In this document: piece by piece, positions 50,401 to 62,400 of the stretch | Position numbering within the stretch: position 1 is the stretch's first letter | Layout: every line of letters begins with the position of its first letter | Assembly (NCBI GenBank): GCA_944989445.1 | Contig: CALYLW010000040.1 | Span: 1,129,818-1,193,817, forward strand | Direction of reading: 5' to 3' | From: Ampullaceana balthica | Lineage: Eukaryota > Mollusca > Gastropoda > Lymnaeidae | Length of the DNA: 64,000 bases | Made by a program: the position numbers and the translations under genes | The notes under the pieces: generated by a model | The model's input: the letters and a program-made list of their open reading frames with translations, nothing else | Told to the model about the DNA's origin: nothing | Databases searched by the model: none

Positions 50401-53400
50401 TCCATGTAAAATTTTACATATGGCACCCCAGGCAAATAACTCCAAACTCAATTCTCTGAATTTCTTTGCTGCTACTTTTTCTTCATATTTCATCTCTCAA
50501 GCTTAGAAATTTTAGTTTGCACCATTGCCACCCAGAGTGACCTTTTGCTTTTTAAAATCTCTACTGCATTTCTTAAGGTGGTTCCCAATATTTTAGCATC
50601 ATGATTGACACAGTGAGGTCCTCATTTGGCTCTGGTTCCAGCTTCTCGATAGCTTTTATAGAATTGGCATCGCCATCAGAAATAACACTTCTATAACGAA
50701 AACCGTGCCTCTCCAATGAGTGAGCCCACATCTTCACTGCTGCTCCTCATGCTTCCACTTGAGCCATTGTGGTTGAAGTCACATGATGACTTTTGATATT
50801 TGTCCCAAAGATCAAACCTGTCGACTTATTTTCAGTAGTCTACCTCTGATGTTGCTCCAGCTATGACAATATTTGGACACAACACCAGTCCTGTTCTTTT
50901 TTCTTTGATGCAGCCAACATCATATGTTGACCTGTAACGTCCTGTCTGACATGCTCCATCAAATGAGACATCAATATGGATTATGCCAGTGGTATTATCC
51001 TGCTCTGGGTAGGCTTTCCGCACAATATGCACTTTCACCTAAAACAATTGTTTTGTTTTTTTTGGTGAGATTGCTTCAGTGTTTGCTGCAAGTTCTCTGA
51101 TGCATTACTGGCACATACATAAGTACAGAAAAATTCTTCAGACCTGCATTTTTCTATTTAAATTTTTGTTTACTGGCAGTGAAAAGGATTGGATCTTAAT
51201 GAACAATTGTTACATATTCCCAGAGTTACCTGGTGTGACTCTTTGCTGATTTTGGAGTAGTTTGTTCATAAATATTATTTTTGGGTAGCCAATTACTTAA
51301 GCTAAACAGTCACCCTATAAAAATACCATAAGACGGATGGGCAAACTAAGGCCCGCGGGCCACATGCCAGAGTATATTTTGAGGTCCGTATGCATGTACA
51401 TGTTACGATAATTTTCACTATATTATATAAATATTTCAAGTATTTGATTCAAATCAAGGGATACTAAATCGGTTTTATGGCTCCAGAATTGATTAAAGAT
51501 GTGTTAAAAGAACTGGGTTGGTGTGGAACAAGTTAGCAAGTGTAAAAACCGATGATTTGACTGGAAAAAAACATTGGTCTTGTGAAGTTGATGAAAAATA
51601 AAATTAAAGATGAACTTCCTGACCCTACACTATTACCTCTTCACTGTGTCATCCAAAAAGAAAGTCTGTGTAAATCTGAGTTAAATATCAAGCATATTAT
51701 TGACTCAGTTGTCAGTGTGATAAAACTCATCGGAGCCAGGGCACTTAACCATAGGCAGTTCAAGACACTGCTTGAAGATTTGGAAACTGAATATTATGAT
51801 ATATCTACCATAGCAGTGTCCGATCATGGCAGAGCCTGGGCAAGTGTGGGATCTCAACGAAGAAATAGTTATGTACCTGGAGATTATGACCTTTAGGAGA
51901 AGTTCAAATCAGTTCTTCTGCTCTAGTTTTATGGATGTTTGCCAGCAGCAGCTTTTCCACACAAATAATACTTTGCTGCCAAACTTGTGTCACTATTTGG
52001 GTCCACATACATCTATTAACAAGCTTTTTCTTGTATGAAAATAAACAAGTCTAGGAACAGATTGCTATTGACTAAATGCAATTTGAATGCATTCATGCGA
52101 ATTACAACCTGTAAAGTGGTCACACACAGTTCAAGAGCATTACCCAAAGTTGTGAACAGTAACATACTTCTCATTAATTATAATTGTCCTCTATGTAAAT
52201 GAAAACCCTACTGCTTCATAGTCATTATGACAGGTAAAAATAAACTTGTTAAAATAATTATGAATAGTGTAATGTACAGATGTAATAGAGTGTGACTATG
52301 AAATAAGATGACATGTACATTTTTATAATCAATAATTCTTATTTTTTTACGTTTTAAATTGTAATTGAAGCAGACAAAATATATATGCGGCCCACCTATA
52401 ACGATAGTCTTGAATACGGCCCTCTGTAGAAAAAGTTTTCCCACCCCTCCTGTCATAAGATATCTTAGTGACCTGCTCAAAGTTTTATGAGAAATTAAGA
52501 GATTTAACCTTACCTGCTTTATTTAATCAATATTTTAAGTAGTATAAAACCAATAATCATATTATTGTATACAGTCACTAGATTGGTATTGCAAAGTTTC
52601 AGAAATCTTAAATTAAAAAATAAATGGATTAAATGTTCTCGCATTTTTTAATAGTTATATATTTTTTCTTCTCTTTAAGGGTTTACCTCGCCCCTATGGT
52701 AAGTTTTAATATTTGACCTTCAAGTTGAAAATAAGTCCTCTTTTTAAATATAATATATTTATAAAAACTTATTGTAACTTTTGATTGAAAAAAAGATACT
52801 TTACTGGATAAATATTTCAGTTAAATAAACAAATAAATTTAATAAACAAGTTAAATACATCTAGAGACCTAATAAATATGATTTTGAATTAACCATGACA
52901 TGCTTGTCATTATTTTCAATAGATGCTAGCATCCCACCTGGATCTGTGCTTTTTACTAATGGTGTGCCCTATACCTATCAGAATGGCATGGCTATTTTTC
53001 AAACTCCAGATGGGAACTATCCTTTAGCTCAACCCCAGGTGAATTAAAGATTGTTTTTATAGATACATTATAAAATTTCCAGATTTCAACTCTTTGACTT
53101 AATTTTTTCATTTGATAAATGTTTAGACATTCTAAGATACCTTTTTGTTGTTATTTTTGCTAATATATTAATAACATTGTTGGAAAAGTTAAATTAGTAA
53201 TACAGGAGTAATCTGTCATTACATTATGAAGGTAAATATGGTGATTACTAAAATTAAGTTATGAATTTTGAAAACATCCTAAATTTCTATGAAAAACCCT
53301 TGTTTCACTGTTAAAACTGCTTTATACATGTGGTGGTTGCATGTTGCGACATCAATTGTGTGTCTTCCTTTAAAATGCCAATTTTTGTGCTGAGAAAAGG

Positions 53401-56400
53401 AAAATTGTTTAAAATGTACATGGAATAAATACTGAAATGGATTATAGATAACATTTATTTTTATAAAATTATTTATTTATTCTCCTCTGTGAAGCTTTAA
53501 TTTTAAAAAATTCACATATAATCTCAAAAAAGGAAAAGTGCCTAGCATTTTTCTCATAGCAAATTGAAGATATCCTTTTGTTTTAAATCATTAACATTTT
53601 TAAAATAGTAAATTTGAAGAAATATTTTATTTTCCTAGCAGTCGTATGCCACAACAGCTGTAATGATACCACAAAATCAGGTTTATATGACTCCACAATA
53701 CCCATATCAGCAGGTAGGTTTACAAGAGATAAAGAAGATGAAAAGATTGTTCCAAATTTAAAAAAATATATATATGAAGCTGTACTTAACAAAATGTCAC
53801 ATTTTTGTTGTTTTGAGGTATTCAAGTTTAAGAGTTCAAATTATAGATTTCTTATAAATTAACTAAATAGATTTGAAATTTTAATAGGGTCAGAGACATA
53901 ATTTTTTCATAAAACTACATTCAGAGCATTCTATTTTTGATCCTCTATACTCTATAAGATACAGGGAATAACTAAAAAAATAAAAAAAATGTCACAGCCG
54001 TTTCTTCCTGTGGTCTTCAAATTTGTTCATAAATAAAGTTGTAAATGAAAAACATTAGCATTCTTCTTGAGGGTATTCATCTCCACAAATCTGCACACTG
54101 TGCTGCCTGCTGCAATAGTGTTTACTTGTACAATCCAACCTTTGAACCCTTTATTTAGTTATTTATCTTTTAAAATTGTGTTATTAATGAAAAAGTTATA
54201 TTTATGCAGGTCTAATTTTATAAATTAGTTGCTTTTCATCAACATAGTGATAAAAAAAAATTAGTAGCAAATTAATTGAATTGTTCATATATAAAGCTAA
54301 AAATACATAAAACATAAATGGTCACTTAGCTGAAATTTTTAAATAATTTGTTTGTCTTACAGTTGTCACTGCAGAGTTCACTGCAGCCAGTACCTACAAA
54401 TCCTGGATATATTTGGGCAACTATGCCAACTGCTGCAGATGTGCTTTATCAGACACCACAAGCATATCAAGGTGCAGAGCTTGCTGATGCTACTTTCGTT
54501 GATGGAACAACAGTAGAGGTAATATATTTAAAATTCCTTAATTATCTGGATAACTAGAAGTTTTCTTAAATTGCCCTGAGAGGCAGAAAAGTTATTATTA
54601 CATTTTAGAAAATCAACTTTATAAAGTAAAGAAATTTTTAATTTTGATAAACAACAGAGGCTTAAAAGAATACTTTAACAAGAATTTCTTGTGTGAATTA
54701 TTGGTAATAGTGCAGAAATGTCATATAGAAAATGTTTTAATATATAAAACAGTTCTGCCTCTTTTTCTCCAATTTTTAAATTTTCATTTTTTAGCACATC
54801 ACAATTGGATTCACTGTTAATATTGATGCTTTAACAGAATGAACTAACTTCGATTTGTTTATATTTTTTTATTGTTAACTTGTGCATTTTTTTTCAAGTT
54901 CCTTCTCAAGCAATCATTAGCTTTTCATTCAAAGAATAGGTTCCTTAAATTAAATTCTCTTGATGGCCTGTCTGGGAAATTCAGTGTTTTTAAAATTATT
55001 TCAGAATTGTGTTGAGGATATCATTTTATGCATCCTTACAATATGGCCAATTAGGGATAACGAAAAGTAATGGATAGCTTCTGTTTTTAAGCTTAATATT
55101 TTGCCATTATTACTTATTTCAGACAAGCAGATATGCTGGTAACTTAATGAAACTCAATTTTGAACAGTTGTATAAAAAATAACTTAACATGTTACGATTT
55201 TTGTTAGTGATTCTGTTGTTTTTTACAATTTCATTACAAATTAGCCACTAACTCACAATGAGCACTACTGATAAAAAAAATTCTAAATAATATTTTCTTT
55301 TAAAACTTTTTTTTTGTTGTTTGGTTGACTATTAAATAGCAAACATCAATTTTTGATGTTTATATCTGAATGTAATATTAGTTAACTACTAATGGATTAT
55401 GCCAGACATTATATTTCATGCTTGAAAGATCCCTTTGTGGGAAATTTAAGCTTTAAAAAGGAAGTAAGGCCCCTTTCACTTAAATTAATAGTTCAATCAT
55501 TTTATTTTGTGTTTGATGGGATTCAATATTGTTATAGGTTTAGAAGAAGAAAAAATAAAAAAAAATTAAAAAGCCAACTATTTTAAAATCAGTGTTTTTG
55601 AACAAAAGTAAAATGTAACTCAGTTGTAATTTTGCTAAAATACATTAAAAAAAATTTAAGCATGCATACGGATTTGAAGTTGCGTCATTGCAATATTTCA
55701 TTTGTGAAATTTCCCAGTGTGACTAAATTTCATGCTTTGATGAGCATCATGGTAATGATGGCGTTCTTCTTGTCTCCTACTCTATTTTCACACCTATTTT
55801 CTGTTTTTAGCAAAAAGTTTCAGTAGGACAAATGAAGCACAATATTAACATAGCATAGGTGCAAGAAACATAGAAACATTTCCAATGAATTATTTTGCTG
55901 GAGACATGGGTTGTAGATTATTAGTTATTTTGTTTTTTTTCCTTCGATTAAATTGCTTTTAAAAAAGTCTTAGTTCTTGAGTAACCAAGTTCTTGAGTAA
56001 CCATTCCACTGCCAGCTAAATGCTTCATAACGAATTGGCAAGGAGTAGATTTTTATTCTTAGATGTTATAAATGTGCTAATAATAAAGTAGGTTGCTATT
56101 ACTAAAATGGTGGTTTTATTGTATTAAAACAACATTCCCCCCCATCGCCCCACCCCCATTTTCTTTAAAACTACTACTTTTTTAAAATTGGATTTTGTCA
56201 TAAGAATTATGTACTGCCCTAATTAAAGAAAAATAGTGAATAAAAAATTCATTATGAATGAGTTTCATTGTATAAATAATTTTTAATTAATTATTTTTTT
56301 TTGCTTTATGAAATGCTATTATCTGAATTGTAAACTTTAAAAAAAATGTTACTAAAATAGGTGGGAAGGGGAGCATGGGCTGATCTTTCAACAATAAATG

Positions 56401-59400
56401 GACAATATTTTTTTATACTGATGAATCTTTGTCATATCTGCTAGCAAGATGGTTTGTTACTTAAAGATAAACATTTACAATTTTCTCCCTAATATCCTGT
56501 TAAAAAAATTATCACTATCCTTTTACTTGCTTACAGAATGTTATGCTTTCATTGCTGTGGTCTTTGTCTAAAGCTGTATCAGGTTCCAGAAATTCCCTGA
56601 TCAAGCAACAACTGCAAACCCTTACCTTGCTTTTCCACACAGTTCCAAACATTTCCTTTGACCGTAAACACTTAATAAAAGTAAATTTAAAAATTGTAAC
56701 AAAATTGTGTCATGGAGCTGTTTTCCTTATCTTCTTTACACAATTAATTCTTCTTCAATTAAAATACTTAAAAAACACTTAAGGGTAAGAATGGGGTAAG
56801 AATGTTAGTTTTTTAAAACTAACAAAGGATTAAATATATACCTAAATATAACACACCCCATATCCATATAAATACCAGAAACAAAAAGAGAATAGTTTTG
56901 TATAGTAAAAATAATTCAGAACTGGGATTGACTTTGGTTAGGATCAAGTTTGTATTTGTAAAGCAGGACAGGGCAACGAGTATCAAGATGTTTGCATTGC
57001 TTACTATAATTTTTCTAAAAATATTTTATTGTAAATGTCAGCTTAACTTTCATTTATATTTTTCCCTCAATAACACTTTAATAACACACTTAATTCATTT
57101 TTGTCATTGAAAACCTACTAACTTTTTTTTTGTTTTTTTTTGAGGTTGTAATGTAAAAATATTTAAATTGTATCTAATAATAATTTTATTATAATCATTT
57201 CAGGATTTTAACTTTTTACACTCTAAAATAATGTACAAATTTAATTAGGAAAAAAATTAAATTTTACTCAGTTTAGTAGTTAATTACATTTAGTTCTCTA
57301 AACTGAACAGTTGATTCCCCATATAAGTTTATTTTAAATATGGCTTTCAAAAAATATTTAGCTCAGTGAAATTTTTAATGCACTGTCTAGGTGATATTTC
57401 ATACACACGTTTTAAGTATGGAGTTGGTGTCCATCCTCTGTAATGAGTTTTAAAAAAATCATTTTAACTCTTGCCAAGATTTGACTGATCAAGCTGCAAT
57501 AATTTTCTTTTATTTGTATGTTAAAAATATCAAAAAATATTTGTAATTGCATAAAAATCATTTAACTTGCCTTTCTTCCCACTCCCACAACCTTTTTGAA
57601 GGTTTGTCAAAACAGTTAAATAAATTGAATACTAGTTTATTTTATCAGTGTGTGGGAAGGGAGGGCTATTTTCATGTAAATTTCTCATGCTTTGCATTGT
57701 CTTTAAAAAAATATTTCAGGTATACTTGTAAAAAAATATTTTGACCCAAAATTATAGTGGAATTCAACATAATTTTTATGTATACAGTAGACCCCCGCTA
57801 TAACAAACTCATTTGATGGGACTATAACAAACATTCTCACTATAACGAATTTAGCCCTAATATTTCAACAACAAAAAATTAAGGAAAAATTGTACTGTGA
57901 TTATAAGTTTTGCACCATTTTCGTACTGTCTTAATTGTCATGTTTAGTTTCGAGAGTCGCTGATTTGCGGCATTTTTTTTGTTAGGCTTTCTTGAGTACA
58001 TGTACCACTTGTTTGACGTTTTCCAGATATAGTTGCTGTAAATATTGTAATAACACTCTGTACAATATTAAAACAATCTTATTGTAAAACTTAAGCAAAA
58101 CAAAATATCTTATGTATGCTTCACAAAACCATGCCTGAGAAAAAAAAAGCGTAGAACGTTCCACCATTCATTTATAATATGTAAACACACAGTTCTGCAT
58201 TTCGTTGTTATTGAAAGACATCTACAGACTATTTAAAATACGTAAGCAAAAATGATTATTTTGAGCGCGAACGCAACCTCATGTAAAAATAATAAAAAAA
58301 CCAACCAAACAGCTGTTTTCCACCTAGCGTCAAAATGTAAACATTGGAAAGGCTGGTTGAGATTTAGGGAAGCTATCTTCGTTTAAAAAGAAAAGTGTTG
58401 TTTTTTAAAAAATAATCTAGGCACTTTTAAGGGAAGATTTAGTTATTTATTTAAATATAATCTAATAGAAAATGTAGTTAACGATATTATATGATGAGTT
58501 TTCACTGGTTGTGTGTTTCATATGAATTAGCCATGGTAGGCTTAGGCCCTAGAATCAACTAGGCTACGATTTACTTTGCTTATTAATGGCTAGGATTGTT
58601 TATTTAAGTGCATTAGGGTTTGTGTATTACTATTTAAAGTGTTGTTAGTTATTTTGTGTTGCTTATACTCTTTTAGTTGCATGAAATTATTTTCTAAAAG
58701 AATAGATAGGCGAAATTCAACGCCAACAACGCCTTAGCTATTTATAGCTTTAGGCATATGTTAAAATAGGCCTTGAATAACGAAGGCTTGCTTAGCGAAC
58801 TGTTCTTAGCCACCAATTAGTTCGTTATGGAGAGGGTCTACTGTATACAACTTAAATGGACCACTGGAGATATTTGGAAATCTATAAAATTTAAAAACAT
58901 TCTTAGGGGAATAATTTGTGCCAAGAAAACATCACATTTAATAACAAATACTGGTTCAATACTATATGAAAGTAAATTTGTAATAAATAAAAAAACACAA
59001 ACGCCTGATATTTAAAGCTGCAAACGTTAAAAGGGGGCAGCGGTGGTCAAGTGTCGGGGTCTTGTTATTGTGGATGAGGGCGTCCCTGAGTCCACCCAGC
59101 TCTGAATGGGTACCTGACATTTCTAGCCACACAATCCCCTTGTTGCGTGGCTATAGTGGCTTCACGTGACTCATAGGCCAATATGGTCTGAAAAGGGAAC
59201 TTAACTTAAAATTTGATTGTTAGTTCATCCTATGAAGTTTAATTTATATTTTTTAAAGAAAGTAAATACTTTTGAATAATGGATGACATACATGCACATT
59301 GCTTTAAGATTTAAAACAAGTCAGTAAAAAGGCTAAATTGCAGTTTATGGACATAGGCTTTTGTATTTTTTAACTGTTAAGTTAATTTTGTTCACTTGTA

Positions 59401-62400
59401 AAATATTTTTTCTATTTTAGTGAGTATTCTTAGCTCTTGAAAAGGCAAAATGGACGATTCTCTTTTTAGGACTAATCTATTTAATTGATATTTTTTGCAT
59501 TTAATTTAAATTTGTAATTGATATCAAATGTGGATACTGAATTTAGTTTTATCCATTTAAAAAAAAAGAATTACTAATTAATCACATAAGCGCAAACAAA
59601 AACTCAGAATTAATTCTATTGCTTTAAATAGTGTATGCAATCATTATTTTTGAGTTCATCAAATATATTTTTTAATTGCCTGTATTTGAAATGTAGTGCA
59701 TATATTTCTTTAATAGCAGACTTTTTTGATTGCTAGTTTTAAAAATTTTGTTTAGAAAAAGAAAATCTAACTTGAATATTGAAGGAAATAGTGAATAGCT
59801 TATAAAGGCTCCTATTATGGCCTTATAAGTTGCTGGGCTTTTCTGTAGAGATGAATAGTTGGTTAATTTCTTCAAACCTAGGATATTTGAAAATATTATT
59901 TTGTTAAATAGTTATGAGCTTTGAAGATGAAGTGTTAAGGGATATCTGTAACTATAGTAGAATCGCTTATAGTTAATCCCAGGGAAAGCCACTGCTATGC
60001 TGCTAACTCTTTAAATCTTTTAAAATGTTTATATAAATAATTTATATATGAGAGAATAATTTATTATTTAAAAATTACATGCACATGGTGTTACAAGGAA
60101 TGATCCATACTACTATTCACAATACAGTTGTGGGTTTTTGAGAAAGGATCTCCTTAAAAAATTAACTCATTTCACCCCTTTTTTAAAATCTGGTTAATAT
60201 AAATTTTTTTTTAATATTCAATTTTTTAAGGCTTCTAATTTTTTTATTGCTGTAGGTGGAAAATGCTTTAACAAATTTATAAAAAATCTAGAATTGTATG
60301 TTTCATATTAAATTTTTTTTGAAACCAGGAACTGCTAAATTTAGATGTGAATAATTAACCACTAGCTTATAGTGGTGTCTTTTTTTTTAACCCAGTACAT
60401 TTTATTTGCTTAAATTTTAATAAATCCCTATTAATATAATTGTAAACAAACGCTTACAGCACCAATTTTAATTTAAAAGATATTGCTGATTAAAAAATTT
60501 TTTTTTAAATTTGAATACAGATTTTAATAGTTTCTCCTGATTCAAATGGCTTACTTATTTATACAAAAGTATTGAAAAATTATATCCATTTCAACGTATA
60601 ATATGATTAGCTCTATTTTGAATAATGGGGGGAAAGATATGATGGCTATTAAAAAATGAAATATCCCTTCAGGTCTGGCAAAAATGTAGATACACATACC
60701 ATACAATAGTCTGTAAGTCATAATTCTAATATTTGTTTATTTTTTACCTTTCATATGACACCTTTGGGAGTGAAAGGAAATTTAACAACGGCCCCGTTGG
60801 TGCTGTAAGTGTCAAGTTAAAATCACACATTTACATTGCAACCATTTTTATTTCAGAATTATCATAGTATCGGTTAACTGTAATTATTTATAATTGAACA
60901 GTTTTTAAGGCTAATTCTTGAACTGGCTGAAGTAGTATTTTAAAAAATATCATTAAAACACCTTTTCATATCAAATTAATAAACTATTAATATTTCATGT
61001 TAAAATATAATTAAATTAAAACCTTTTTCCCTTGATGTGAAAGGGAAAAACTATTTTATTATGCACTGCTAGGATTGCATGTAGTTTTTAAAAAAGATCA
61101 TTGTGGGTAGAAAATGAAAGTTTTTTTTCAAATAAAATTTGTGCAAATATATTTACACTTAAAATTTAAAAAAAAATAAAAAAAATCAACCTTAGCAATT
61201 ACATAAAGGTACTAAAGCCCCTTCCCCCCAACCTATCTGAATCCTTGGCAGTGGTCCTGTAGATTTAATTATCCCAAAACTATGCATCATTATGGCAGTT
61301 TAAACATAACTGGATCTTTTAGCACTTTTCAGCCAAGGTATAAAGTTAACTACCCACAATTTTTCGCTCTCTCTAGCCCGTGGTAGTGCTCATGTAAATT
61401 CAAGAGTTGTTAACCTAGTGCATGAAATCAGCCAGCACCACCAACAGAGCTGTAAGTGCAATGGACAAAAGTAAGGCTTTACATTGCTACTGCATTTCTT
61501 TGGGTATCCACCTTGTTTCTTTAAAATTGTTTCAATTAACTTTTTATTTCAATCTTTGAGTATCAGAAAATTTGAAATTATTGCTTCATCCTGAAATGGG
61601 TCATGAGGCTTTTATTTTCTGTAGAATTGGTTTTGAACTTTTAAATCATTCTTGTAAATAAAAACATTTTAAAAATATATTTTAATCATTCTGTTTTGTT
61701 CCTATTGATACAGACTTGAGTTTCATAGCTTAGTAAATATTGTTTTCCTTTGTTGCCTTTCCCATTTCTTACTAACTGGCAATAATTTTGTCATACTTAA
61801 ACTTGATCATAAAAGAATTAATACAGTCTTATATTTAGGCCAATGTTTTAAATATTGGAAATAAAGGGATCTTGGCATTTTAAATTCTATTAGCAAGCCT
61901 AATTACATTTTTGTATCAATTTAATATTGACATTAAGAGGTTGCATGCTTCTAGTTTGGGAGTTATTAAACAGTCATTTCACTTAAAATTAAAAGTATAA
62001 CACTGGCCCCCAGAGTGCGAACATATTATTAGTGTCTATGCAGATTCTTAATTTTTAAATAAAGGCACTCCGCCCATATTGAGCTTGAAAAATATATCTT
62101 GAAACAGTCTGGAAATTATTATTTTTAAAAATATATCGTCATAATAATTAATTAAATTTTGAAAATCATAAATATAATACGTAAGCACTCAGTTTTTAAT
62201 AATTGTAGCAATAGAATAAAGACTCCGATAATAAAAAGTTGACTATTGCAGGTTTCTAATATGTAAGCCACTCACAAAATTACTATAGCTTATTCTGTTA
62301 AAAGTTCTTGCTTATGTAACTGTCCAAATGATCTTGATGGGAACTTTTATGCTCATAAAGATTATGATTGTTTGCTGTCAGTCATATCCTGTTTTAAATC

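Noticed and set aside
61430..61460. 20-bp micro-exon CCAGCACCACCAACAGAGCT before GTAAGT
   Set aside because: Including it shifts the frame so that the next candidate BOLL exon hits a stop after a few codons.
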